Part shown: piece after piece, positions 18,244 to 25,802 of the stretch
How positions within the stretch are numbered: position 1 is the first letter of the stretch
Layout: each line of letters starts with the position of its first letter
Source: Candidatus Stoquefichus sp. SB1
GTDB lineage: Bacteria; Bacillota_I; Bacilli_A; Erysipelotrichales; Coprobacillaceae
Length of the DNA stretch: 64,000 bases
Reading direction: 5' to 3'
NCBI RefSeq assembly: GCF_001244545.1
Contig: NZ_LN852694.1
Coordinates: 440,172-504,171, forward strand
Translations under genes and position numbers: made by a program
The notes under the pieces: model-generated
What the model was told of the DNA's origin: nothing
Database searches by the model: none
What the model saw: only the letters and a program-made list of their open reading frames with translations

Positions 18244-19477
18244 AGTACTGTTATGTTTATTAACAACATTTTCTTTAGTTTGTATGGCAGGAGTAGAAAA
18301 TACTTTTGCTACAAGTGGATTAAAAGTTCATTATATTGATGTAGGAAGTGGTGATGCGATTTATCTAGAGTGTGATGGAGAAAATATGCTTATTGATGGA
18401 GGATATCTTAGTCAATCAGATCGGATGGATGATGAAACGACTCGAAGTGATTTAGAACACTTGCTTCATAACGATTCTTTAAATAATATTGATGAAAATT
18501 CACCTGATTTTATGAGTCAATTAAGGTTATTGTTAACTCAAAACAATAATAGCGATGTCAGTCGTTATTTAGATTCACTAGGTGTGAAAAACATAAATTA
18601 TGTTATATCATCGCATCCACATTTTGATCATCTAGGTGGATTATTGCAAGTAATTAATAAGTATACATATGACCATATTTATTATAATGGCCGTGATTAT
18701 ACAACACGTTATTATCGTTATTTTAAAAAATTAGCTGCTGATAATGCTTCATCAGGTAAAGTTAGAGCTGTTTTACAAGTTCCACAACGAAATGAAGTTT
18801 TTCAATTAGGAAGTGCAAAAGTTACTTTTTTAAGTGATCAATCTACAGATTATTCAACAATAAGTGGAAATGGTGATGCTGATAACAATGGATCATTAGT
18901 TATTCGCGTAGACTATGGGAAACGTTCCTTTTTATTGACTGGAGATATCCAAGTGGCAGCACAACAGCAGCTTATGAAAAATAATCCTAATGCTATTAGT
19001 AATATTGATGTATTGAAAGTGCCTCATCATGGTCATACAAATAATGATTTTAGTGTTTCTAGTCATTCTGGCAACTATGAATTCTTTTTGAAAGTGAATC
19101 CTGTTATCAGTATTGTACAATGTGGGACAACCAATACTTCTGTTACCATTCCAACCAATAAAGTAAAAAATGATTTGTCAATGAGTGATATTTATACTAC
19201 AAAAGATCATGGAAATATCGTTTTGGAATGCGATGGTCAACATATTGATATTAAGTATAAAAATTCTGTATATCATGCTTTTGTAACAGGAGATATCAAT
19301 GGAGATGGGAAGATTACCCCATCGGATTATGTTATGGCAAGAAGACAAATATTAGGAACATTGACTTTAACTGGAAATGGACGTATAACAGCTGATATCA
19401 ATGGAGATGGAAAAGTAACACCGTCTGATTATGTCTTGATAAGACGTCATATTTTAGGAACATATCAGATTCAATAA
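18227..19477 (+). CDS. Secreted ComEC-like metallo-beta-lactamase-fold protein with C-terminal dockerin
   Basis: A signal peptide spans about residues 1-28 (ending NTFATS). The metallo-beta-lactamase fold begins VHYIDVGSGDAIYLE with MLIDGG. The zinc motif SSHPHFDHLGG sits near residue 129, a later LLTGDI segment follows, and PHHGH lies near 265. About 65 acidic residues between IDGG and the first zinc motif are an insertion relative to the ComEC hydrolase domain. Residues 353-416 form a type I dockerin with two calcium loops, DINGDGKITPSDYV and DINGDGKVTPSDYV. The substrate is unknown. The fold suits a nuclease or phosphodiesterase. The ribosome binding site GGGGGA (18215-18220) lies inside the previous gene. 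Confidence 0.9.
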   Translation: MKQKIKVLLCLLTTFSLVCMAGVENTFATSGLKVHYIDVGSGDAIYLECDGENMLIDGGYLSQSDRMDDETTRSDLEHLLHNDSLNNIDENSPDFMSQLRLLLTQNNNSDVSRYLDSLGVKNINYVISSHPHFDHLGGLLQVINKYTYDHIYYNGRDYTTRYYRYFKKLAADNASSGKVRAVLQVPQRNEVFQLGSAKVTFLSDQSTDYSTISGNGDADNNGSLVIRVDYGKRSFLLTGDIQVAAQQQLMKNNPNAISNIDVLKVPHHGHTNNDFSVSSHSGNYEFFLKVNPVISIVQCGTTNTSVTIPTNKVKNDLSMSDIYTTKDHGNIVLECDGQHIDIKYKNSVYHAFVTGDINGDGKITPSDYVMARRQILGTLTLTGNGRITADINGDGKVTPSDYVLIRRHILGTYQIQ

Positions 19478-19489
19478 TAGGGGGACAAT

Positions 19490-20779
19490 ATGAAAAAATT
19501 AAAACAAATAGTATTTGCAGGAATAATTTTCTGTTTATCATTAGGATTATCAGTGAATCCCATACATGCAGCGGGAGTGAGCGTAAGTGCTAGTCAATCT
19601 AGTATTACAATAGGTTCATCATTTAAGGTAACAGTCACAGCAAGCGATTGTTATGCAACCATTCATGCAAGTTGCAGTAATGGTTCTGTGAAAGGTGGAG
19701 CAGCGGATGCGGACAATACATCAGTGACATTTACTGTGACACCAAGTAGTGTTGGAGTGTGCACTGTTAAAATAAGTGGAGTCTATGCCGCATATAGTGG
19801 TAATTCAGATGATGTAAATTATTCAAAAAATGTAACAGTCAAAGTTAATGCGGCTTCATCAAATTCAAATAATACGAATACAAATTCTAGCAATCAAACT
19901 TCACAAAGTACAGTGTCAAAGGAAGACAATCGTTCAAAAGAAAATGCTTTATCTTCATTGACAGTCAGTGAAGGAAGTTTATCACCTGAATTTAGTGCTA
20001 ATACAACCAAATATACTGTTAATTTAGAAGGTGATAAAACAAAAATAACAATTAATGCTAAAGCCAAAGATTCTAAAGCGAAAGTAAGTGGAACGGGAGA
20101 TAAAGATTTAAAAATTGGAAAGAATACATTCGTTATCAAATGTATAGCAGAAAATGGGAGTACACGTAATTATACAATAGATGTCAATGTTGATGAAAAA
20201 CCACTTGTTTATTTAACACTTGATGAGAGTCGTTTAGGAGTTGTCAGAAACTTATCAGGAGTTGAAGCACCTTCAAGTTTTCAAAAAGGAACTATTAAAA
20301 TAGAGAATCAAGATGTTGATGCATGGACAAGTGATAAGTTGAATTTAACAATTTGCTATTTAGTAGATGAAGAAAATCGTAAAGCTTTTTATGTTATTGA
20401 AGATGGAAAACCTTTATATGAATTTAAAAGAGTTCAAATAGATGAACGTAATTTCATTATTATTCCTATTGATAAGGATTTACAAAAAAGAGATGGAATG
20501 ACTTTTCAAAAGGTGACTTTAAAAGAATTAGAGTTAGATGGGTGGGTATATAATGATCAAGCAATGAAAAATTATGTACAAGTCTATTTAATGAACGAAA
20601 ATGGTGAGAAATGTTTCTATAATTATGAAACAACTGAAGATCAATTACAAAAGTATACGGAATTTACAAAAACTCAAGATACTTTTAATATTTTTATCGT
20701 GACAACAGGTGTACTTGCTTTAGGATTAGTCATTTTAGGTATTATTTATATAAAGGAGAGAAAGAATAGTCAATCGTAA
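19490..20779 (+). CDS. Secreted membrane-anchored protein with Ig-like and cadherin-like domains
   Basis: The 429-residue product has a signal peptide ending VNPIHAAG (about residues 1-27). A beta-rich Ig-like region spans 28-125, a Ser/Asn/Thr-rich linker 126-152, and a cadherin-like beta-sandwich 153-240 (LSSLTVSEGSLSPEFS, then NYTIDVNV). An unassigned region follows at 240-395. The C-terminal helix FIVTTGVLALGLVILGIIYI has a charged tail, so the protein stays in the membrane rather than being sortase-linked (no LPXTG). It sits 12 bases after the dockerin gene with its own GGGGGA site (19480-19485). It may be a surface receptor, but the N-terminal domain is not a recognisable cohesin. Confidence 0.82.
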   Translation: MKKLKQIVFAGIIFCLSLGLSVNPIHAAGVSVSASQSSITIGSSFKVTVTASDCYATIHASCSNGSVKGGAADADNTSVTFTVTPSSVGVCTVKISGVYAAYSGNSDDVNYSKNVTVKVNAASSNSNNTNTNSSNQTSQSTVSKEDNRSKENALSSLTVSEGSLSPEFSANTTKYTVNLEGDKTKITINAKAKDSKAKVSGTGDKDLKIGKNTFVIKCIAENGSTRNYTIDVNVDEKPLVYLTLDESRLGVVRNLSGVEAPSSFQKGTIKIENQDVDAWTSDKLNLTICYLVDEENRKAFYVIEDGKPLYEFKRVQIDERNFIIIPIDKDLQKRDGMTFQKVTLKELELDGWVYNDQAMKNYVQVYLMNENGEKCFYNYETTEDQLQKYTEFTKTQDTFNIFIVTTGVLALGLVILGIIYIKERKNSQS

Positions 20780-20795
20780 GATTGACTATTTATCA
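20765..20795 (+). terminator. Terminator hairpin at the end of the surface-polymer cluster
   Basis: AATAGTCAATC (20765-20775) and GATTGACTATT (20780-20790) form a perfect 11-bp stem with loop GTAA, which contains part of the TAA stop codon. The T tract is modest (TATCATATTT). Confidence 0.7.
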
Positions 20796-20847
20796 TATTT
20801 AGGAGTTTTCTTGCATATGCTTTATTAAAAAGTATAGGAGGAAAACT

Positions 20848-21180
20848 ATGAATAGGGGAGAAATATATTATGCTGACTTATCTCCTGTTGTAGGCAGCGA
20901 ACAAGGTGGTTATAGACCTGTATTGATATTGCAGAACAATAAAGGAAATAAATATTCTACAACAGTGATTGTAGCACCTATCTCATCACGTATGACTAAA
21001 AATGACTTACCTACCCATGTGATTATTGAACCAGATTTTTTAGAAAAAAAATCTGTCATATTGTTAGAACAAATTAGAACAATTGATAAAAAAAGAATTG
21101 ATGAGAAACTAGGGAGTCTATCTTATAGTATTATGGAAAGAGTCAATCAGGCCATTAAAACAAGTTTAGACATCAGATAA
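20848..21180 (+). CDS. ndoA: MazF/NdoA-type endoribonuclease toxin, no antitoxin visible
   Basis: The 110-residue protein closely follows the Bacillus NdoA (EndoA) pattern. It starts [19 protein letters not shown], then [17 protein letters not shown] and [14 protein letters not shown]. This family cuts single-stranded RNA at short specific sequences and is normally restrained by an antitoxin encoded just upstream. Here the 68 bases upstream hold only a terminator and the AGGAGGAAAACT ribosome binding site, with no room for an antitoxin. The partner, if any, must be elsewhere. Confidence 0.93.
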   Translation: MNRGEIYYADLSPVVGSEQGGYRPVLILQNNKGNKYSTTVIVAPISSRMTKNDLPTHVIIEPDFLEKKSVILLEQIRTIDKKRIDEKLGSLSYSIMERVNQAIKTSLDIR

Positions 21181-21218
21181 GAGATATGCTATAATAAATA
21201 GCATTAAGGAGTGATATT

Positions 21219-22103
21219 ATGAATATTTCAAGTATTAAAAATAGAGCGAATGAAGTTTTAATGACAAATAAACCTGAATTTATAAGGATTTTAACTATTT
21301 TAATGTTGGTTGGATTAATTCCATCATTATTTAGTGGCACTGCCAATGTATTAGCAAGATTTATATCAATAGCAATCAATATTCTTTTCTTAACATTTCA
21401 CCATGGCTATATTGTGAGTTCACTTAAAATGGTAAGAAATAATGCACAAGCATTAAATGACGATGATGCTTTTGTTGGTTTTAGAAGATTTAAAGAACTG
21501 TTTCCTACATACCTGTTAACATCAGTTGTTATATGGGCAGTCCTTGCTGTAGCTATCTTTATTCTTGTATTTGTAGTTACATTATTTTTTGGAACAGCTT
21601 TTTCTGGAATAGACAGTCTGATTTCTAGTGCTGCATTTAATGGTGCATCTGCTTATACAATTTTAAGCTATATTGTGGCATATTCACCATCAATTATTTT
21701 TGTTGTACTTCTGATGTTTTTTATTATCATTATTTTAGCAGTTGTTGTTTCAACATTTTTATTTGCTGTTCCATACTTACTTGAACAGTACAATATAACA
21801 ACAATGGATGCTATTAAAGAGTCATTTCAAATGATGAAAGATCATATCTGGGATTTAATTAAATTACAATTATCTTTCTTTGCTTGGATTATTGTTATTG
21901 CCATTGTCGAATCAATCATTGCAGAATTATTATCATTTATTCCTATGCTAGGATCAATAATTGCTTTAATTGCATCAGGGTTTTTAGGAATTTACACATA
22001 TTTGCCACAATATTACTTATCTCAGGCAATTTTCTTTGAAGAGTTAGCGTATCATCGTTATGAAAATAAATACCAATATAATGGAGAAGAATCACATGTT
22101 TAA
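21219..22103 (+). CDS. DUF975-family integral membrane protein
   Basis: The 294-residue protein has about six membrane segments separated by short loops. It begins MNISSIKNRANEVL and contains the characteristic mid-region NITTMDAIKESFQMMKDH followed by a paired hydrophobic segment. These match the DUF975 family of Firmicutes membrane proteins, whose function is unknown. TAAGGAGTGATATT precedes ATG. It overlaps the CPBP protease gene by eight bases, indicating co-expression. Confidence 0.8.
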   Translation: MNISSIKNRANEVLMTNKPEFIRILTILMLVGLIPSLFSGTANVLARFISIAINILFLTFHHGYIVSSLKMVRNNAQALNDDDAFVGFRRFKELFPTYLLTSVVIWAVLAVAIFILVFVVTLFFGTAFSGIDSLISSAAFNGASAYTILSYIVAYSPSIIFVVLLMFFIIIILAVVVSTFLFAVPYLLEQYNITTMDAIKESFQMMKDHIWDLIKLQLSFFAWIIVIAIVESIIAELLSFIPMLGSIIALIASGFLGIYTYLPQYYLSQAIFFEELAYHRYENKYQYNGEESHV

Positions 22104-22821
22104 TAACAATTTTACAAGAAAATTATCAACACAGTCTAAATGGATGTTTATGCTCGTTATTTTACCATTATATATGTTTTGTGCGTCTTTAATTGGAAGT
22201 GCTGTTCTTAAGTTTCTTATTGTGACTTTTTCATGGAATATAGATTATAATTCAATGAATACTTATCTGAATTTTGGAGTAGATTTATTCAGTGCATGTC
22301 TTGTAGGCTGGGTTTTAAAGGATACAATGATTCAACAGTGGAAAGATTTTAAAATAGATTTAAAAAACAATCTTATATATGGATTGCTGATTGGGACTGT
22401 ACTTATTTATGTTGTTGGAATTATTGGTGGTTTGATTACATTAATGTTAGGTGGCGGAGCATCTAGCGAGAATCAGAGTCTTATTCAAACATTAACATTA
22501 GCACATCCTTTACTAATGTTTGTAACAACTGTTATTTTTGCTCCTATTTTAGAAGAGATGGTTTTTAGAGGGATCGTATTTAGTTGGACATATGAACTTC
22601 ATCCAATTGTTGCTCATTTGTTATCAGGATTTATTTTTGGATTTGTTCATATTATGATGTCTGTGCTTTCTGGAAATTTATTTGAGTGGGTACAAATATT
22701 CTCATATTTCTTTATGGGTCTTGTTTTAAGTTATTTGTATGAGAAAAAGAATAACATTTATGTACCTATCTTAACACATGCTACAAATAATCTTATTTCC
22801 ATGTTAATGATTTTATTTTAA
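22096..22821 (+). CDS. CPBP family intramembrane glutamic protease
   Basis: The 241-residue protein has about seven membrane helices and the CAAX/CPBP (Abi) motifs. These are FAPILEEMVFRGIVF with paired glutamates and arginine near residue 155, FGFVHIM near 195, and a final NNIYVPILTHATNNL. The family cleaves or processes membrane proteins or peptides. ATG 22096 was chosen over the in-frame ATG at 22060 because GGAGAAG sits six bases upstream. The terminator at 22821 closes the pair. Confidence 0.9.
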   Translation: MFNNNFTRKLSTQSKWMFMLVILPLYMFCASLIGSAVLKFLIVTFSWNIDYNSMNTYLNFGVDLFSACLVGWVLKDTMIQQWKDFKIDLKNNLIYGLLIGTVLIYVVGIIGGLITLMLGGGASSENQSLIQTLTLAHPLLMFVTTVIFAPILEEMVFRGIVFSWTYELHPIVAHLLSGFIFGFVHIMMSVLSGNLFEWVQIFSYFFMGLVLSYLYEKKNNIYVPILTHATNNLISMLMILF

Positions 22822-22854
22822 AAAGGTTCGCTACATAGAGTAGTGAACCTTTTG
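22821..22854 (+). terminator. Rho-independent terminator after the CPBP gene
   Basis: AAAAGGTTC-GCTAC (22821-22834) pairs with GTAG-TGAACCTTTT (22840-22853). The stem begins at the last base of the TAA stop codon. Confidence 0.8.
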
Positions 22855-22899
22855 GTAATCTAAAATAACTTGGGATTTCGTGAATCTCATCTATCAAAT

Positions 22900-22930
22900 A
22901 AAGTGGGGCTTAACTGACCCCACTTTTTTG
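22900..22930 (+). terminator. Second hairpin next to the IS element
   Basis: AAGTGGGG (22901-22908) and CCCCACTT (22918-22925) form a stem with a nine-base loop and a TTTTTTG tail on the plus strand. It may be a host terminator or part of the end of the insertion element whose last gene stops at 22946. Confidence 0.6.
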
Positions 22931-22945
22931 TATAGACTTTTTTAA

Positions 22946-23113
22946 TTAGAATCGTTCATTGGATTTTTCTAAAATCTTATCTACTTTTGAAGATATTATC
23001 ATGATTCTTCTATACATATTACTTATGTCTTCCAGTATTTCTTCCAGAACTTCATCTTCTTCAAGAATCCTATTCTCATCGTCCTCCAGAATAAGCTTGT
23101 ATGTCTTTATCAT
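22946..23113 (-). CDS. Small acidic protein encoded by the IS element
   Basis: This 55-residue frame starts at ATG 23113, three bases after the transposase stop, with AGGAGG inside the transposase end. It is strongly acidic in its first half (LILEDDENRILEEDEVLEEI), then basic (MYRRIMIISSKVDKILEKSN), with heptad-like spacing that suggests a helix or coiled coil. The good ribosome binding site and tight coupling support a real gene. I do not recognise it. A role in regulating or assisting the transposase is only a guess. Confidence 0.6.
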   Translation of the reverse strand: MIKTYKLILEDDENRILEEDEVLEEILEDISNMYRRIMIISSKVDKILEKSNERF

Positions 23114-23115
23114 TA

Positions 23116-24567
23116 TTATTTGTCCTCCTTTTTTATAATATTGAGATAATAGGTTGTATCACTGTTAAGTGAAAATAAGATTTTGTTTCTGAAACGTTCC
23201 CAGTTCAGGTATCCATTTGATGCATGTTTGATCAGCTTGATGCTTTTATTGCGGTTCTCTACAATCGCAGTATTCATCTTTCTGTTTTTCTCCCTGTCTA
23301 CAATCATAAAGGAATTGATGATTTCCTGCTTCCATCTTGTCAGAGTGTTGGCGAACTGGCTCATCTCTTCTATAGGACAGCACCTGAAGTCGATAATGAT
23401 TTCTTCCAGTTTTTTCTTTGCGTCTTCATAATGACACTGTCTGTAGAAACGGGTAACACTGTCCTTAAGGTCATAGGCGATATCAAGTTCTCTGTCATAC
23501 TTCACCATATAATCAAACAGATCATAATAGTTGTAGTATCCTTCCAGTCTTCTGTTGTATCTCTTTTCCTCATTGGGATCAAATATTCTGTTGTCAGTTG
23601 AGATGAACATCCAGTTAAATTTTTTAAGCACATAGTAGTGTCTGGATGCTTCCTCGTATATATATTCCTCTTCTTTTGTAAGGCCGATATTCTTCTTTTT
23701 TTGTTGAAGTTCCCTGATCTGTGTCATGTACTTTTTCTGAGCTGATATTCTGACTTTATCCATTCTTCGCCCCAGTTCCTGAACAACATGAAACTTGTCG
23801 ATACAGCAGCTTGCATTGGGAAAGACGTGTCTGGCAACAATCCTGTAGGTTTCCCACATGTCAAACGAACAGTACAGCACCTTTTCACGCTCTTCTCTGG
23901 GAATAAGCATAAAGTAGCTGATCAGGTCATCCTTTTTACGTGTTGGCAGGACATCAACAATCTTCTGGTCAGTACAGTCAACCAGCACACAGACAAATTT
24001 GCTTTTATAAGTCTTGAATGCATAAACCTCATCAATACCCAGACATGCAGGAAGAGGTCTCCTGGAAATACGGACATGATCATCAAAGATATTGATGACG
24101 GAGGTTACTGAAACATGATAACGCCTGGCAACAGATGTGAATGTTTCATTGGGAAGCTTAAGATCTCTGAGGATATTGGATACAGTCGCTACAGAGATTC
24201 TGGAACTTCCAAATACAAAGGGATTGTGTTCAAAGAATGTTTTGTGACAGTGAGGACAGCGATATCTTCTGGCTTCGTATATGATAAAGCACTGGGAATA
24301 ATTAAGAACGGAATGAATAATCTTTTTTTGAGAATAATCCTTAATTTTATCAGTCATCTGACCACATACAGGACACTGATGATATTTGACATTCAGTCTG
24401 ATGCAGATGTAAATTCCATCTGACTGATGGGTGATTCTGAATTCCTGAATATCATCTTTTTCAAGATTGAAGAACTTGAGAATATCATTTTCGGAAATAA
24501 TAGGCATAATGGTAGTATTGAGCAGTTCACCATCTTCCAAAAGAGGTGGTGCATCGATAGCCTTCAT
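23116..24567 (-). CDS. ISL3-family transposase
   Basis: The 483-residue protein has an N-terminal zinc finger (YHQCPVCGQMT, then RRYRCPHCHKTF) and a helix-turn-helix region (ETFTSVARRYHVSVTSVINI). The DDE-type core includes CLGIDEVYAFK, FVCVLVDCTDQKIVDVLPTR, DMWETYRIVARHVFPNA and DKFHVVQ. These are ISL3 hallmarks. The ATG at 24567 is preceded by AAAGGAGAT. Longer in-frame starts lack a site and run through non-conserved sequence. The frame is intact, so the element may still move. Confidence 0.93.
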   Translation of the reverse strand: MKAIDAPPLLEDGELLNTTIMPIISENDILKFFNLEKDDIQEFRITHQSDGIYICIRLNVKYHQCPVCGQMTDKIKDYSQKKIIHSVLNYSQCFIIYEARRYRCPHCHKTFFEHNPFVFGSSRISVATVSNILRDLKLPNETFTSVARRYHVSVTSVINIFDDHVRISRRPLPACLGIDEVYAFKTYKSKFVCVLVDCTDQKIVDVLPTRKKDDLISYFMLIPREEREKVLYCSFDMWETYRIVARHVFPNASCCIDKFHVVQELGRRMDKVRISAQKKYMTQIRELQQKKKNIGLTKEEEYIYEEASRHYYVLKKFNWMFISTDNRIFDPNEEKRYNRRLEGYYNYYDLFDYMVKYDRELDIAYDLKDSVTRFYRQCHYEDAKKKLEEIIIDFRCCPIEEMSQFANTLTRWKQEIINSFMIVDREKNRKMNTAIVENRNKSIKLIKHASNGYLNWERFRNKILFSLNSDTTYYLNIIKKEDK

Positions 24568-24635
24568 ATAAAAATCTCCTTTCATCTTGTTTCTAAGACA
24601 AAAGTAACATAGAAAAAGGGAAAGGCATACAAAAG

Positions 24636-25055
24636 TCATGTGGGAAAATAGAAAAGACAAGGATGATTTCTGCGGTTCATCCAGCATAAGGTTATGTATC
24701 TAAGGGGGATATCGTGATATTTATGGATGAGAAAAAAGCGATGAGAGGAATAAGTGAACTGAGAATAATTGACAGATGAACAGATAACAGAGAAATCGGC
24801 AATTGAATAGGGAATCATTTCCTGAATAAGAACTGCATGAGTCACACCGCAATCAGTGCATTGAACTCTCAGTATTCTGATAACAATATCTCTATTGAAG
24901 AAATCAGTATGACGATCATAGTAGGCATGAAAAGTCCAGCTGTGGGAATGACAACTGGAGCACTCAATTTTATTGAAGTTGATGCTTCTAATCAATCTGT
25001 CATAAACAAACTGATTGAAAGGCTTGATTTTTTTGTGAGTTTGAATTATTATCAT
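24636..25055 (-). CDS. DUF6431-like zinc-binding protein, IS accessory (possibly truncated)
   Basis: The 139-residue frame has a zinc-finger pair, IECSSCHSHSWTFHAYYDRH and RVQCTDCGVTHAVL, followed by IPYS. This pattern is typical of DUF6431 proteins encoded next to transposases. The last 60 residues do not look like the usual continuation, so the C-terminus may be frameshifted. ATG 25055 has no strong ribosome binding site. A second short frame from ATG 25116 in another phase (to 25000) may be its original N-terminus, joined near an A7 run. It stands 68 bases upstream of the transposase. Confidence 0.55.
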   Translation of the reverse strand: MIIIQTHKKIKPFNQFVYDRLIRSINFNKIECSSCHSHSWTFHAYYDRHTDFFNRDIVIRILRVQCTDCGVTHAVLIQEMIPYSIADFSVICSSVNYSQFTYSSHRFFLIHKYHDIPLRYITLCWMNRRNHPCLFYFPT

Positions 25056-25211
25056 AGTGTTCTTCAATAGGACAGGATAAATAATCAAACTTTGGTCGGG
25101 GCGATTGTTTATCCATTTTCTTTCTGTAAATTTTATAAAATAATCATATAATGATTTAGAGAAAATATAAAGAGAAAGAACCCCATAGAAATGAAAAGAA
25201 GAAACAATATA

Positions 25212-25244
25212 AAAAGAAAAGGCACCCCAATAAATTTGAGTGCC
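25212..25244 (-). terminator. Terminator of the PAP2/HAD operon
   Basis: On the minus strand GGCACTC (25244-25238) pairs with GGGTGCC (25227-25221) across a ten-base loop, followed by TTTTCTTTTT. Confidence 0.75.
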
Positions 25245-25280
25245 AGTAAAAACCCCAGAGATATTTAATTACTCAACCTT

Positions 25281-25802
25281 TTAAAATAAACAAACACCAA
25301 TTCCAATGCTAATTCCTAAAATAATCCCACAAAGAACATCACTTAAATAATGAACAAATAAGTATAATCTTGAAATTGCTGTTAAAGTTGCATAAATATA
25401 ACCAATAATACCAAGTAATGGATTAAAGAATAACATAACAGTACTACAAGCAAAAGAAGATGTCGTATGGCCAGATGGAAAAGATAAATCACTAGGTGTA
25501 GGAATCAAGAGTGGAACATCTGGATATGTATGACATGGTCTTTTTCTTCTAACAAGTGTTTTAATTGTCACCTGACCAATAAGCGTGGCAGCAATTAAAG
25601 CAATCAGCATATGAATAGACATTGATCTTGTTTTCTCTATCATATTACTAATTAAGATAACAATTAACCAACTCATGCCAAAATCTCCACAAGAGCTAAT
25701 GAATTTCATCATTTCATTTAAAAGAGAATGATCATAAAATTGAGTCATAAAAAAAGCAAAGCGAATATCAATTCTTTTCATTTTATTCACGAACGCTTTC
25801 AT
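25281..25802 (-). CDS. PAP2-family phosphatase, membrane-bound
   Basis: The 173-residue membrane protein carries all three PAP2 signature segments: KTLVRRKRPCH near residue 80, FPSGHTTSSFA near 110, and SRLYLFVHYLSD near 145. Four or five helices surround them. Relatives dephosphorylate undecaprenyl pyrophosphate or phosphatidic/phosphatidylglycerol phosphates at the outer face. The exact substrate is unclear. AGAGG lies upstream of ATG 25802, which overlaps the end of the upstream HAD-like gene by 20 bases. Confidence 0.9.
   Translation of the reverse strand: MKAFVNKMKRIDIRFAFFMTQFYDHSLLNEMMKFISSCGDFGMSWLIVILISNMIEKTRSMSIHMLIALIAATLIGQVTIKTLVRRKRPCHTYPDVPLLIPTPSDLSFPSGHTTSSFACSTVMLFFNPLLGIIGYIYATLTAISRLYLFVHYLSDVLCGIILGISIGIGVCLF

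Larger units (their letters stand above)
22940..25120 (-). mobile_element. ISL3-type insertion element (approximate limits)
   Basis: Three minus-strand genes lie together: a DUF6431-like zinc protein, an ISL3 transposase and a 55-residue acidic ORF. The DNA is visibly richer in G+C and uses CTG, AGG and GTC-type codons rare in neighbouring genes, which points to recent arrival. Terminal inverted repeats and the target duplication could not be fixed by eye, so limits are approximate. A GGGGTTCTTT string read inward from about 25188 is a possible right end, without a convincing mate on the left. Confidence 0.75.

Noticed and set aside
21186-21204. ATGCTAT/ATAGCAT inverted repeat before the DUF975 gene
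   Set aside because: A seven-base stem overlapping a TATAAT-like sequence without a clear -35 or T tract; not enough to call an operator or terminator.
23183-24612. Several plus-strand open frames opposite the transposase
   Set aside because: They mirror the conserved ISL3 transposase, lack ribosome binding sites and encode no recognisable domain.
25000-25116. Separate 38-residue gene upstream of the DUF6431-like gene
   Set aside because: The ribosome binding site is weak and the frame may simply be the displaced N-terminus of the next ORF; kept as a comment there.
22900-25200. Exact IS ends with inverted repeats and target duplication
   Set aside because: No pair of terminal repeats could be matched by eye; only approximate limits are given.
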